This document shows, one piece after another, positions 1 to 7,680 of a stretch of DNA of 64,000 nucleotides. The notes under the pieces are model-generated. The model was not told the DNA's origin. It did no database searches and saw nothing but the letters and a program-made list of their open reading frames with translations. Made by a program: the position numbers and the translations under genes. The stretch spans positions 3,782,001 to 3,846,000 of the forward strand of contig NZ_CP107567.1 in assembly GCF_025854275.1 (NCBI RefSeq), written 5' to 3'. Numbering within the stretch: the first letter of the stretch is position 1; each line of letters opens with the position of its first letter. The stretch is from Streptomyces peucetius (GTDB lineage: Bacteria > Actinomycetota > Actinomycetes > Streptomycetales > Streptomycetaceae).

Positions 1-82
1 GCCGCCTCGATCCGGTCACACCGCCCCGCCGCCGTTCGTCATACATCCGGACAGCCGAGGACGACGAGGGGACAGAACGACG

Positions 83-961
83 ATGGACGACCACGACTTC
101 CTGGCCGAGCGCTTCGAGACGCACCGTACGCAACTGCGCGCGGTCGCCTACCGAATGCTCGGCTCGCTGAGCGAGGCGGACGACGCCGTCCAGGAGGCGT
201 GGCTCCGGCTCAGCCGCAGCGACTCCGAGGCGATCGACAATCTGGGCGGCTGGCTGACCACCGTGGTGGGCCGGGTCTGCCTCGACATGCTGCGCTCGCG
301 TACGTCGCGCCGCGAGGAACCGATGGATGTGCGCCTGCCGGAACCGATCGTGAGCGGCGTGGACACCGTCGACCCGGAGCACCAGGCGCTGCTCGCCGAC
401 TCGGTCGGTCTCGCGCTCCTCGTCGTACTGGAGACCCTGGCGCCCGCGGAGCGGCTGGCGTTCGTGCTGCACGACATGTTCGCGGTGCCCTTCGAGGAGA
501 TCGCGCCCGTCGTCGGCCGCACACCGGCGGCCACCCGTCAGCTGGCCAGCCGCGCACGGCGCCGGATCCAGGGCTCCACCCCCGTACCGGACGCCGACCT
601 CGGCCGGCAGCGTGTCGCCGTCGACGCCTTCCTCACCGCGGCACGCGGGGGCGACTTCGAGGCGCTCGTCGCGGTGCTCGACCCGGACGTCGTGGCCCGC
701 TCCGACAGCGGGACGCTGCGTCCCGGTTCCGTCGTACGGGGCGCGGCGGCCGTCGCCGGCCAGGCGATCACCTACGCGCGCCTCGCGGAGGTGGCCCGGC
801 CGGCCCTGGTCAACGGAGCGGCCGGGGTCGTCGAGATCGCGGGCGGGCGGGCCCTGGCGGTCATGGCCTTCACGGTCACCGGCGGAAGGATCGCGGAGAT
901 CAACATCCTTACCGACCCGGAACGGCTGGACCGCCTGGACCTCACCGTCCCGAACGCGTGA
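83..961 (+). CDS. ECF RNA polymerase sigma factor, SigJ/ECF41-like
   Basis: The product of 292 residues has region 2 (RMLGSLSEADDAVQEAWLRL, about residues 24-43) and region 4 (LAPAERLAFVLHDMFAVPF then EEIAPVVGRTPAATRQLASR), as in extracytoplasmic-function sigma factors. From about residue 175 a SnoaL/NTF2-like C-terminal domain follows (VDAFLTAARGGDFEALVAVL), which in the ECF41/SigJ group replaces an anti-sigma factor as internal regulator. The end ILTDPERLDRLDL resembles the family's conserved C-terminal motif. A cytoplasmic role in redirecting RNA polymerase is known for the family; the target promoters are unknown. No anti-sigma gene is adjacent. The ATG at 83 follows GAGGGGACAG at slightly long spacing. 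Confidence 0.88.
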   Translation: MDDHDFLAERFETHRTQLRAVAYRMLGSLSEADDAVQEAWLRLSRSDSEAIDNLGGWLTTVVGRVCLDMLRSRTSRREEPMDVRLPEPIVSGVDTVDPEHQALLADSVGLALLVVLETLAPAERLAFVLHDMFAVPFEEIAPVVGRTPAATRQLASRARRRIQGSTPVPDADLGRQRVAVDAFLTAARGGDFEALVAVLDPDVVARSDSGTLRPGSVVRGAAAVAGQAITYARLAEVARPALVNGAAGVVEIAGGRALAVMAFTVTGGRIAEINILTDPERLDRLDLTVPNA

Positions 962-972
962 GGCCTCCCCGG

Positions 973-1302
973 TCACTTCTGCCCCAGCCAGAGGTCCGGC
1001 CCGGACACGTCGTGATGGATGTCCACGGCGGGAACGCCCAGGCGCGGCAGGTCGCCCCGGACGGCGCGCATGAAGGGCAGCGGGCCGTACCGGTGGGCCG
1101 CGAGCATCTCCGGCAGGTCCGGCACGCCGATGTCGGCGCGCCCGGCCGCCGCACCGTCACCCGCCCTCTGCTCCTCGCACCAGAGGTGCAGCGACGCCGC
1201 CGGGCACGCGTCGACGAGGCGGCGCAACTGCTCGCGGTGACCGTGGTCGGCGGCGCCGCGGTCCGCGTCGACCACGCTCCGGTACCTGACACCAGGGGCC
1301 CG
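973..1302 (-). pseudogene. Flavohemoprotein (nitric oxide dioxygenase) C-terminal remnant
   Basis: The minus-strand frame ends in YGPLPFMRAVRGDLPRLGVP, then DIHHDVSGPDLWLG. This is the NAD-binding C-terminus of flavohemoglobins, normally CGPLPFM...IHYEVFGPDLW. The preceding part (RYRSVVDADRGAADHGHREQ) matches the start of the same subdomain. The globin domain, the FAD domain and most of the NAD domain are absent, and the Cys normally preceding GPLPFM is Tyr. Its 5' end is cut near the start of the methyltransferase gene. It is therefore read as a decayed fragment, not a functional gene. Confidence 0.6.
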
Positions 1303-1348
1303 CAACGCGATGATGGGGCATCCAGGGAGAACTACGAAAGGTACGTCC

Positions 1349-2029
1349 GTGACCACAGGGGACGACGACGCGGTCTACGAGGGGCTGCAGACCGAGCGCC
1401 GGGAACAGGCAGCGGCCTTCGACGCCATCGGCGACCGCTACGACGAGGCCTTCCCGCACAAGGAGGGACAGCTCGCCGCCGGTGAATGGCTGACCCGTTC
1501 CCTGCCCGCCGGTTCACGGGTGCTGGACCTGGGCTGCGGCACGGGCCTGCCGACCGCGCGCCAGCTGGTCGATGCCGGGTTCGAGGTCGTGGGCATCGAC
1601 CTGTCGAGCGGGATACTGGAGCTCGCCCGGCAGCACGTCCCCGAAGCGTCCTTCCACCACCTGGACATCGCCGACCTGAAACCGGGCGGCCCGGCCGACC
1701 TGGGCCGCTTCGACGCGATCGCGGCCTTCTTCTCCCTCCTCATGCTCCCCCGGGCCGAGATCCCCGTGGCCCTCGGGACCATCCACCATCTGCTGGCCCC
1801 GGGCGGCCTGTTCACCCTCTCGATGGTGGAGGCCGACGTGGACAACCGCGCCATCCCGTTCCTCGGGAAGACCATCCGGGTGTCCGGCTACCTCAGGGAA
1901 GAGCTGCGCAAGGTCGTCGAGGAGGCCGGCTTCGAGATCCTCAAGGAGACCTCCTACACCTACGCCCCCGCCATCAGCGACGTGCCGCCGGAGGAACAGG
2001 TCTTCCTCTCCTGCCGCCGCCGCGACTGA
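1349..2029 (+). CDS. Class I SAM-dependent methyltransferase
   Basis: The product of about 226 residues has the Rossmann SAM-binding motif VLDLGCGTGLPTARQLVDAG (about residues 58-77) and the acidic motif II region (VVGIDLSSGILELAR). The tail EEAGFEILKE...YTYAP is usual for small-molecule methyltransferases of the UbiE/ubiquinone type. The substrate cannot be told from the sequence. The GTG at 1349 is chosen because AAAGG lies nine bases upstream. An upstream ATG at 1310 is possible but has no ribosome binding site and would overlap the flavohemoprotein remnant. A strong hairpin terminator follows the stop. Confidence 0.85.
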   Translation: MTTGDDDAVYEGLQTERREQAAAFDAIGDRYDEAFPHKEGQLAAGEWLTRSLPAGSRVLDLGCGTGLPTARQLVDAGFEVVGIDLSSGILELARQHVPEASFHHLDIADLKPGGPADLGRFDAIAAFFSLLMLPRAEIPVALGTIHHLLAPGGLFTLSMVEADVDNRAIPFLGKTIRVSGYLREELRKVVEEAGFEILKETSYTYAPAISDVPPEEQVFLSCRRRD

Positions 2030-2041
2030 GCTCCTGCCGCC

Positions 2042-2072
2042 CCGGCCTGGCCCCGGACCGGGGCCAGGCCGG
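2042..2072 (+). terminator. Hairpin terminator after the methyltransferase
   Basis: A perfect 15-base inverted repeat CCGGCCTGGCCCCGG with a single-base centre starts 12 bases after the methyltransferase stop. It has no T-run, as is usual for Streptomyces terminators. Confidence 0.6.
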
Positions 2073-2134
2073 CGGGCCGGCCTGGCCCGGACGTGAGCAA
2101 CGGAACGACGTGCGCCGTCACGACAGACGCACGG

Positions 2135-2695
2135 TCACTGGGTGAAGAACGACGCCACGAAACACGCCAAGGCCAGAACCAGCATCGCCTCGAACACCGC
2201 ATCCCGGACCATGCCGTATTCGATCTCCTGCTCGGCAGCGCCGCCCCGAGGGCTCCGCTTCTTCGCCTTGCCGATCGCTTCGGCGGCCTTGGCGGCAGTC
2301 TGGAATCGATGGTCCAGGAGAGATCCGGCGAATCCGACAGAGAAGACTTCAGGCTCTCCCCTGAAGTCCTGCTTGGTACGTAGGACAAGGCCGCTCCCCG
2401 GTGCGGCTTCCGCCCTATGGACAGCCGCGTAGGGGACGGAGTACCAGAAGACCGGATTGACGACTACCACTCGCCCCTCCGCAAGGTGGATTCGTGACCT
2501 GGTGATACGGAGCACCAACCCGCCGACGATCAGTATCAAACCGGCCGCCTTGAAGGCGTCGGGGTCCGAACTCAGAAATCCGTCGAACACGGCATAGGAC
2601 GCCATCGCTCCGAACGCCCCCGGGAGGACGCACGAAGCCCACCGGAAGGTCCGCCGCCAGAGGAGTTGGCCACACGCGATCCGCCGATAATCCAT
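2135..2695 (-). CDS. Membrane protein with bacterial PH-like domain
   Basis: The product of 186 residues has predicted membrane segments near residues 20-42 (VLPGAFGAMASYAVFDGFL), 50-65 (AGLILIVGGLVL) and the C-terminus (EAMLVLALACFVASFF). A soluble PH-like beta domain lies between them (RSRIHLAEGRVVVVNPVFWY, SVPYAAVHRAE). This layout is common in actinobacterial PH-domain membrane proteins of unknown function. The gene stands alone and starts with ATG. The function is not known. Confidence 0.7.
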   Translation of the reverse strand: MDYRRIACGQLLWRRTFRWASCVLPGAFGAMASYAVFDGFLSSDPDAFKAAGLILIVGGLVLRITRSRIHLAEGRVVVVNPVFWYSVPYAAVHRAEAAPGSGLVLRTKQDFRGEPEVFSVGFAGSLLDHRFQTAAKAAEAIGKAKKRSPRGGAAEQEIEYGMVRDAVFEAMLVLALACFVASFFTQ

Positions 2696-2798
2696 GGCTC
2701 ACACCCTCTGAATGGGAATGCCGGGAAAGCGAGTTCGGTGGCTGCGGCCCCCTACAAGCTGCCGTAGTCCGTGCCGGCCTTACGGCGGACCGACCTGC

Positions 2799-3017
2799 TC
2801 AGGGATGGACCAGACCGAGCGAGAGGTCCACTGCCGACGCTGTGGCGAGAAGCCCGAACGTGACCCTGACCATCATCGGCGTCAGGAGCCGATTGACCCC
2901 CACCCGGTTCGCCATGAAGCCGTGGATCCGCCAAGCGACATCACGGTAGTTGCACGCCACCGCCAGAGCGGCTGCCGCGAAGACCAGGTCCCACCCCGGC
3001 CCTGCCCATGAGCTCAT
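2799..3017 (-). CDS. Small hypothetical membrane protein
   Basis: The 72-residue product starts MSSWAGPGWDLVFAAAALAV. It has one hydrophobic segment near the N-terminus and a second near residues 45-65 (VRVTFGLLATASAVDLSLGL). The ATG at 3017 is preceded by a run of eight G (GGGGGGGGCG) that can serve as ribosome binding site, so it is preferred to a longer frame starting at 3095. No family is recognised. It lies in a patch of short hypothetical genes without an obvious operon. Confidence 0.4.
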   Translation of the reverse strand: MSSWAGPGWDLVFAAAALAVACNYRDVAWRIHGFMANRVGVNRLLTPMMVRVTFGLLATASAVDLSLGLVHP

Positions 3018-3200
3018 CGCCCCCCCCAGAAGCGCTCGACTCCGATCGCGCCTTGCCCGCCGAGCAGTATGCCGTCCCAGGTCAACCCAGTGCATCGATC
3101 GCCTTGACGATCAGTGCCCGCGCCCGGGCGCCGTACACGGCCATGGACCGCAACTCCTCGAACGCCTTGAGTTACAGGTCCTTGCTCGGCGCGCGTCTCC

Positions 3201-4169
3201 ATGGCCAGGAGCCCCGTACCTCCGACCGAAGACCATCTGAAGCGCCGCGTCCTCGAAGGGGTCGCCCACCTCATGGGCGACCAGCCCGCCGTGTTCCTCC
3301 GCGACGTGTACGACGCCTTCCAAGCCCGCCCCGCCACTGCTCACCTCGACGATGCACGACTTCGCGCCGTCCTCGTCCGCTGCGGCATCACCATCGACAA
3401 GACCGTGCGCATCGGCGACCAGACCGGCCGCAGCGGCATCAAGCGCACCGACCTCGGCACCCTCCTCTCCCCCACGCCGGAAGAGGAACCCGAATCCGAC
3501 GTAGACGCAGGTCACGACGCCTCAGAAGGGTCTGTAGACCCGCGTAGAACGGGCCGTAGACCCGCCAGGAGACCCAATGCGACGCCATCCACGCCTTCAT
3601 CCACAAGCTGGGGACCACCTTCCCTCCCTGCCGTACTGCCCGCGCTGGGGCCGCCACTACCCGCCGCACAGCCACCGACAGACTGCGCACGCGCGCGAGA
3701 GGATGGCCGCCATGAAGGACGCCGCAGTGACGGTCCTCGGCTTCGCCGCCATGCTTGCCGCACTCGCCGCATGGTTCCTGCTGAACGGATCGCCTGGGTA
3801 CAAGGAGCCAGACCACGGGTCCACAGCGGTCTGCAACGACGGCACCGTCCTCGAACCACCCTGGAACAGCTGTGGCGGAGAGCACGACCACCTCGACCAC
3901 TGGACAACCGCGCCATCCCCCAGACCGGGATCCAGCACTGCGACCATCACGCCAGAGACACCCACTGTGGAAGCAGAGCCCTCTGTCGGCCCGACTCCCG
4001 ACATCTGCGTCGACGCCCACACCCGGGGCGTCGTCCCGCGCGACCGGTGGACCCCATGCGGCCAACTCCTCGGCTACTTCGACGACTGGGCCACACCACC
4101 AGGCGCACCAGCCTTTCCACACTGAGGGAGAGGTGCCCCAGCCCGGCACTGGAGCCATGGGGTGCCTGA
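3201..4169 (+). CDS. Hypothetical protein, probably frameshifted
   Basis: The first 115 residues look coding (FLRDVYDAFQARPATAHLDD, then ARLRAVLVRCGITIDKTVRI) and may form a small DNA-associated alpha-helical domain. After about position 3540 the same frame becomes Arg/Pro/Ser-rich and looks like out-of-frame translation. The later part overlaps another likely gene (3712-4125) in a different frame. The real gene therefore probably ended or frameshifted near 3540-3600. No family is recognised, and the formal stop is at 4169. The start has no clear ribosome binding site. Confidence 0.35.
   Translation: MARSPVPPTEDHLKRRVLEGVAHLMGDQPAVFLRDVYDAFQARPATAHLDDARLRAVLVRCGITIDKTVRIGDQTGRSGIKRTDLGTLLSPTPEEEPESDVDAGHDASEGSVDPRRTGRRPARRPNATPSTPSSTSWGPPSLPAVLPALGPPLPAAQPPTDCARAREDGRHEGRRSDGPRLRRHACRTRRMVPAERIAWVQGARPRVHSGLQRRHRPRTTLEQLWRRARPPRPLDNRAIPQTGIQHCDHHARDTHCGSRALCRPDSRHLRRRPHPGRRPARPVDPMRPTPRLLRRLGHTTRRTSLSTLRERCPSPALEPWGA
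3712..4125 (+). CDS. Hypothetical N-terminally anchored exported protein
   Basis: The product of 137 residues starts MKDAAVTVLGFAAMLAALAA, a hydrophobic signal anchor. A Pro/Thr-rich extracytoplasmic region follows, with four Cys in two similar motifs: VCNDGTVLEPPWNSCGG, and ICVDAHTRGVVPRDRWTPCG. The spacing C-x12-C versus C-x16-C and the shared VxP-x3-W-xxC ending suggest an internal duplication, probably disulfide-bonded outside the cell. GAGAGGA upstream of the ATG at 3712 supports this start; an in-frame ATG at 3703 is the alternative. Function unknown. Confidence 0.5.
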   Translation: MKDAAVTVLGFAAMLAALAAWFLLNGSPGYKEPDHGSTAVCNDGTVLEPPWNSCGGEHDHLDHWTTAPSPRPGSSTATITPETPTVEAEPSVGPTPDICVDAHTRGVVPRDRWTPCGQLLGYFDDWATPPGAPAFPH

Positions 4170-4257
4170 TGCCGCCCCGCGGCATCCTCACCACATCCAT
4201 GGCCGCCATGGCCGCAGGCATCCAACCCGCCACCATCCGCGACTGCAGCAGAAGGCC

Positions 4258-4392
4258 ATGGTCCTGCGCGCTGGCGCGGTCGTGGGACAGGTGGTGTTGA
4301 GCAAGGTCGCCAAGCAGCAGGCGGCCACCCTGGGCCTCCCCGCCCTGGCGGTCGTTGTCCTCGGCCTCGCGGCCAGCACAGCACTCGGGTAG
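4258..4392 (+). CDS. Very small hypothetical membrane protein
   Basis: The 44-codon frame starts MVLRAGAVVGQVVLSKVAKQ and has a hydrophobic C-terminal helix (LPALAVVVLGLAASTALG). It is followed directly by a hairpin terminator, which supports it being transcribed from the + strand. The start is uncertain, because AGAAGG is close to the ATG. No family is recognised. Confidence 0.35.
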   Translation: MVLRAGAVVGQVVLSKVAKQQAATLGLPALAVVVLGLAASTALG

Positions 4393-4404
4393 TCCCCGCA
4401 CAAC

Positions 4405-4439
4405 AGCGCCCCTTCCCGCCCAAATGGGGAAGGGGCGCT
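4405..4439. terminator. Convergent hairpin terminator
   Basis: A 13-base inverted repeat AGCGCCCCTTCCC with an 8- to 9-base loop lies between the end of the small + strand gene and the end of the minus-strand regulator. It can terminate both. Confidence 0.6.
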
Positions 4440-4448
4440 GCCGTGCGT

Positions 4449-5189
4449 TCATGACCAGACGGGGCGCCCGGTCTCCCACAGCGCGGTGACATGGGAAGCG
4501 AACCGGTCGTACAGACCGTCCTCACTGAGGCGGCGCAGGTGCAGCATCGGCGACTCATGCCCCAGCAGGTTCGAGATGTGCGGCGTCACGAGCATCTGGT
4601 CGTCGAACGCGAACACCGACAGAGCGATGTGCTCATCGCTGAATCGGGCCTGCAGGCCGGGCGCCTCGCGCATCTTCTCCAGCGCGTCCAGAGTGATCCG
4701 GATCCGGGTGCCCACAGTGAGCGGCACGCCCTCGACCTCCTCGCGCCGGCGGGTCACCTCAGACTCCGGGTCGCCGACGATGAACCGCACCGAGCAGCCG
4801 TCCTCACCCTTGCGGCGCAGCCGGTCGGCGAGCCGCGGATGCTCCTGCCAGACGAAGTAGTTGGTGTACCCGGCGAACGTTATCGACTGCGAGGCGCCAT
4901 CGATCAGCTGCGCCCACACCGAGGTTGGGCAGGCGTTTCGGTACGGGTACGCCGCCACGATCTCGCGGTCCGGCCCGGTCTTCACTGCCGATCGGACGGC
5001 CTTCGGCCACAGCACCTCAGCGCTCACTCCCAACGCGTCTTCTACGTCAGAGCGGGTCCGCGGGTGAGGGACCCGTGACGGGTCGGATAACCAGCGTTCG
5101 GCCGTCTTAACCGTCACGCCGACTGTACGGGCGAGGCGGCCAACGGTCATATCGGCCTGGGCCATAGCGTCACGCAGCACCGTATTCAA
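4449..5189 (-). CDS. Helix-turn-helix (XRE-like) regulator with PLD-like C-terminal domain
   Basis: The product of about 246 residues begins with a helix-turn-helix (RDAMAQADMTVGRLARTVGV, TVKTAERWLSDPSRVPHPRT) of the XRE type. A larger C-terminal domain follows, with SQSITFAGYTNYFVWQEHP, VRFIVGDPESEVTRRREEVE and SDEHIALSVFAFDDQMLVTP, which resemble phospholipase-D-like folds without an evident catalytic HKD. This architecture is common in Streptomyces next to small genes and has no assigned ligand. The TTG at 5189 is chosen because AGGGGG lies five bases upstream. Three related octamers in the divergent spacer (5202-5273) are candidate operators. Autoregulation is inferred. Confidence 0.65.
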   Translation of the reverse strand: MNTVLRDAMAQADMTVGRLARTVGVTVKTAERWLSDPSRVPHPRTRSDVEDALGVSAEVLWPKAVRSAVKTGPDREIVAAYPYRNACPTSVWAQLIDGASQSITFAGYTNYFVWQEHPRLADRLRRKGEDGCSVRFIVGDPESEVTRRREEVEGVPLTVGTRIRITLDALEKMREAPGLQARFSDEHIALSVFAFDDQMLVTPHISNLLGHESPMLHLRRLSEDGLYDRFASHVTALWETGRPVWS

Positions 5190-5201
5190 GGTGACCCCCT
5201 G

Positions 5202-5273
5202 GGACGTTTGGGCTTTCTCGGACGGTAGTCCCGAAGCGTCCTGTCCGTCAGGGGCACGGCCGTAGAAACGTCC
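5202..5273. promoter_or_regulatory. Three evenly spaced octamer sites between divergent genes
   Basis: GGACGTTT at 5202-5209 is the reverse complement of AAACGTCC at 5266-5273. A one-mismatch copy AAGCGTCC sits at 5234-5241. Successive starts are exactly 32 bases apart, about three helical turns. The sites lie between the XRE-like regulator (minus) and the 61-codon gene (plus), so they are plausible operator sites for that regulator. Confidence 0.4.
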
Positions 5274-5297
5274 TAAAGGCTGGTCCACGTTGGCTAC

Positions 5298-5483
5298 ATG
5301 ACGGACAAGCAGCAAGGACACGGCCCGTCTGCCGCCCGCGAAACCCTGCGGCAGCTACTGCGCGAGCGAGACGGCATAGGCCGCGGCGAGCCCGCACGCG
5401 AAGCCGTGGAGCTCCCGGAAGGCGCAGCGCCCGGGATCGGCTCGATGGCGTTCCCGCCGTGCCAGTGCCCCCGCTGCCGCTGA
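5298..5483 (+). CDS. Small hypothetical protein with CxCPxC tail
   Basis: The 61-residue product starts MTDKQQGHGPSAARETLRQL and ends SMAFPPCQCPRCR. It is charged and helical at the N-terminus, then Gly/Pro/Ala-rich, with three Cys in the last six residues. It is transcribed divergently from the XRE-like regulator, with the candidate operators between them, and precedes the GRDP-like gene. The Cys tail could bind a metal or be modified; neither can be shown here. The ribosome binding site is weak. Confidence 0.45.
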   Translation: MTDKQQGHGPSAARETLRQLLRERDGIGRGEPAREAVELPEGAAPGIGSMAFPPCQCPRCR

Positions 5484-5495
5484 CCGTCCCATACC

Positions 5496-5542
5496 CCCGC
5501 CCCGACCGGACCATCCCGCCAGGAAACCCCGGCCGGGGCGGG
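5496..5542 (+). terminator. Candidate hairpin between the small gene and the GRDP-like gene
   Basis: CCCGCCCCG at 5496-5504 pairs with CGGGGCGGG at 5534-5542 around a 29-base loop that can itself pair partly (CCGG/CCGG). It may attenuate transcription from the 61-codon gene into the next gene. Confidence 0.3.
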
Positions 5543-5574
5543 TTCATCCCACCACCTCAGTGAAGGGACTGCCC

Positions 5575-6069
5575 ATGTCCATGCCCGTACCCGACCCGCC
5601 CGGAAACCCGATCCCGACCGGCCCGCGCGCCCTGGTGGGCGAGCACTTCGACAACGTCCGCAAGACGGTGCTGGACGCCAACCCCGACATGCCCGAGGAC
5701 ATGGCCGACCGGATCGTCGAGGAGGGCATCAAGTTCGTCGTCACCTGCGCGCAGAACCCCGGCGTCGGCATGGCCCCGTCCCGCGTGGTCGACGAGGGGT
5801 GGCACGCGCTGCTGCTGCACTCAGTCCTGTACGCGGAGCTGTGCGGCCAGTTCGGCTCGTTCGTGCACCACTACCCGGGCTGGGACCCGACCCACTACGA
5901 CCCGGCGATCCTGGACCGCACGCGGGAGCTGATCGCCCGTGCAGGGTTCGACGTCGACTCGGAGCTGTGGGGCGCGCCCGACGAGAAGCTCCTCGTCTCG
6001 GTGTCGGCGAACTGCCAGCATGCGCCGAACTGCAGCATCCGTCCGATGCCGAAGCCCGAGTGGCCCTAG
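5575..6069 (+). CDS. GRDP-like (glycine-rich domain-like) protein
   Basis: The product is about 164 residues. The segment RVVDEGWHALLLHSVLYAEL, then CGQFGSFVHHYPG, is the conserved VDxxWHxxLLxxxxY...HHxP pattern of GRDP-like proteins, for which a biochemical role is not established. Two closing Cys residues (ANCQHAPNCSIRP) may bind metal together with the conserved His. The ATG at 5575 follows GAAGGGA at good spacing; a GTG at 5560 is less likely. It is co-directional with the 61-codon gene upstream and the 43-codon gene 24 bases downstream, suggesting a small operon. Confidence 0.6.
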   Translation: MSMPVPDPPGNPIPTGPRALVGEHFDNVRKTVLDANPDMPEDMADRIVEEGIKFVVTCAQNPGVGMAPSRVVDEGWHALLLHSVLYAELCGQFGSFVHHYPGWDPTHYDPAILDRTRELIARAGFDVDSELWGAPDEKLLVSVSANCQHAPNCSIRPMPKPEWP

Positions 6070-6093
6070 CCTGAGGGGCAGGAGGTGACCCGC

Positions 6094-6225
6094 ATGTCAC
6101 AGGAGTGGATCGACCCGCGGTACGCCGAGCTGGTGGCGGCGTGGCGGCGAGCGCAGGAGCCGCCGTCGCGTGATCCGGATGAACCGCGGCCTGTGCGTGG
6201 CTTCATCTTCTCGCCCGCAAGCTGA
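6094..6225 (+). CDS. 43-residue hypothetical peptide
   Basis: An ATG at 6094 sits eight bases after a perfect GGAGGTGA ribosome binding site. The 43-codon frame starts MSQEWIDPRYAELVAAWRRA and ends in a Pro/Arg-rich tail (RPVRGFIFSPAS). The strong ribosome binding site, the short gap to the GRDP-like gene and a terminator 12 bases after the stop argue that it is a real small gene. No family is recognised. Confidence 0.5.
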   Translation: MSQEWIDPRYAELVAAWRRAQEPPSRDPDEPRPVRGFIFSPAS

Positions 6226-6236
6226 GGCACCCTACG

Positions 6237-6278
6237 GCCCCGGCCGGTCTGCGTCCCCCGTCGCAGCCCGGCCGGGGC
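6237..6278 (+). terminator. Hairpin terminator of the GRDP-like operon
   Basis: GCCCCGGCCGG at 6237-6247 pairs with CCGGCCGGGGC at 6268-6278, with an inner CTGCG/CGCAG pair. It is followed by TTCTTC. Confidence 0.65.
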
Positions 6279-6356
6279 TTCTTCATGCCTTGATCGTTTA
6301 CCGTTCGGGCCAGCAGCGGGCCAGCAATCGAGCGAATCGACCCCGGTAACAAGACC

Positions 6357-6388
6357 AGCCCCAGGTCAGAACCTCCTGACCTGGGGCT
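6357..6388 (-). terminator. Hairpin terminator downstream of tRNA-Lys
   Basis: A perfect 13-base inverted repeat AGCCCCAGGTCAG with a 6-base loop lies just beyond the 3' end of tRNA-Lys on the minus strand. Confidence 0.6.
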
Positions 6389-6394
6389 GGGCGG

Positions 6395-6467
6395 TAGGCC
6401 GTGTGGGACTCGAACCCACAACCAACGGATTAAAAGTCCGCTGCTCTGCCAATTGAGCTAACGGCCC
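6395..6467 (-). tRNA. tRNA-Lys (anticodon TTT)
   Basis: On the minus strand a full cloverleaf can be drawn. The acceptor GGGCCGT pairs with ACGGCCT (first pair G-U). The D arm contains TAGCTCAATTGG, the anticodon stem-loop is GCGGA-CTTTTAA-TCCGT, and the T arm is GTGGGTTCGAGTCCCAC. The anticodon is TTT. CCA is not fully encoded (ACC then G). Confidence 0.95.
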
Positions 6468-6592
6468 TCGCCGCAACACCCATGAGCATAGCGGGAGAGA
6501 TCCCCGGAGCCGATCGGGTATCCGTTCCCGGCCGCGTCCCCGTGCCCCGCCGGGAGCGGCGAGGCACGGGAAGCGGGCGGGTACTCGTCGCG

Positions 6593-7680
6593 TCAGCTCA
6601 TGTAGTAGCCGGCGACGTCGGCGATCAGGTTCACCGAGCCGGCGTTGTTGTAGAACGACACCCTGCCGTTCACCACCGGGACGATCACCAGGTTCGGCGC
6701 CGTCTGCCCCGCCACCACGTTCAGGTTCGACGCGCTGGTACGGGTCGTCCCGTTCGGATACACGGAAATGTACGTCGACGCCGTCGGACCCGTCGCGGTC
6801 ACGTTCATCACGACCGCCGTCACACCGGTGGCCGGGACACCGTTCTTACCCGTCACCTGGAGGGTGACCGTCCTGCCCGCGCCCACCTTCGCCTGCGCCA
6901 CGCCGAGCCCGGTACGCGTGTCCATGAACCGCGTCGGCGTCAACGGCCGGTACGTGGAACCGTCGTCGGCCGACGTGAAGTACCCCGACACATCCGCGAT
7001 CAGATTCACCGAACCGGCATTGTTGTAGAAGTTCACCTTCCCGTTCACCACCGGCACGACCACCAGATTCGGCGCCGTCTGCCCCGCCCGCACATTCAGG
7101 TTCGACGCACTCGTACGCGTCGTCCCGTTCGGATACACGGACACATACGTCGACTCCGTCGGACCCGTCGCCGTCACATTCAGCACCACCGCCGTCACCC
7201 CGGACGCCGGAACCCCGCCACGACCCGCCACCTGAAGCGCGACCGTCTTCTTGGCACCGACCTTCGCCTTCGGCACACCCAACCCGACACGCGAGTCCAT
7301 CAACCGCGTCGGCTGCACCGGCTCGTACGTCGAGCCCTCGCCCGACGCCGTGAAGTACCCCGACACATCCGCGATCAGATTCACCGAACCGGCATTGTTG
7401 TAGAAGTTCACCTTCCCGTTCACCACCGGCACCACGACCAGGTTCGGACGCGTCTCACCGGTACGGACGTTCAGGTTCGACGCACTCGTACGCGTCGTCC
7501 CGTTCGGATACACGGACACATACGTCGACTCCGTCGGACCCGTCGCCGTCACATTCAGCACCACCGCCGTCACCCCGGACGCCGGAACCCCGCCACGACC
7601 CGCCACCTGAAGCGCGACCGTCTTCTTGGCACCGACCTTCGCCTTCGGCACACCCAACCCGACACGCGAGTCCATCAGAC
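6593..7680 (-). repeat. Three tandem 375-bp module repeats in paralogue 1
   Basis: The modules recur every 375 bases (125 codons). The first two in reading order are nearly identical at the DNA level: the block around 7098-7302 recurs 375 bases away at about 7473-7677. The third, at the C-terminus, has diverged. The near-identity suggests recent duplication or gene conversion. Confidence 0.8.

Noticed and set aside
6226..6394. Attachment-site repeat for tRNA-Lys
   Set aside because: No copy of the tRNA-Lys 3' end was seen in the accessory patch at 2.1-6.3 kb, and no integrase gene is present there, so an integrated element is not supported.
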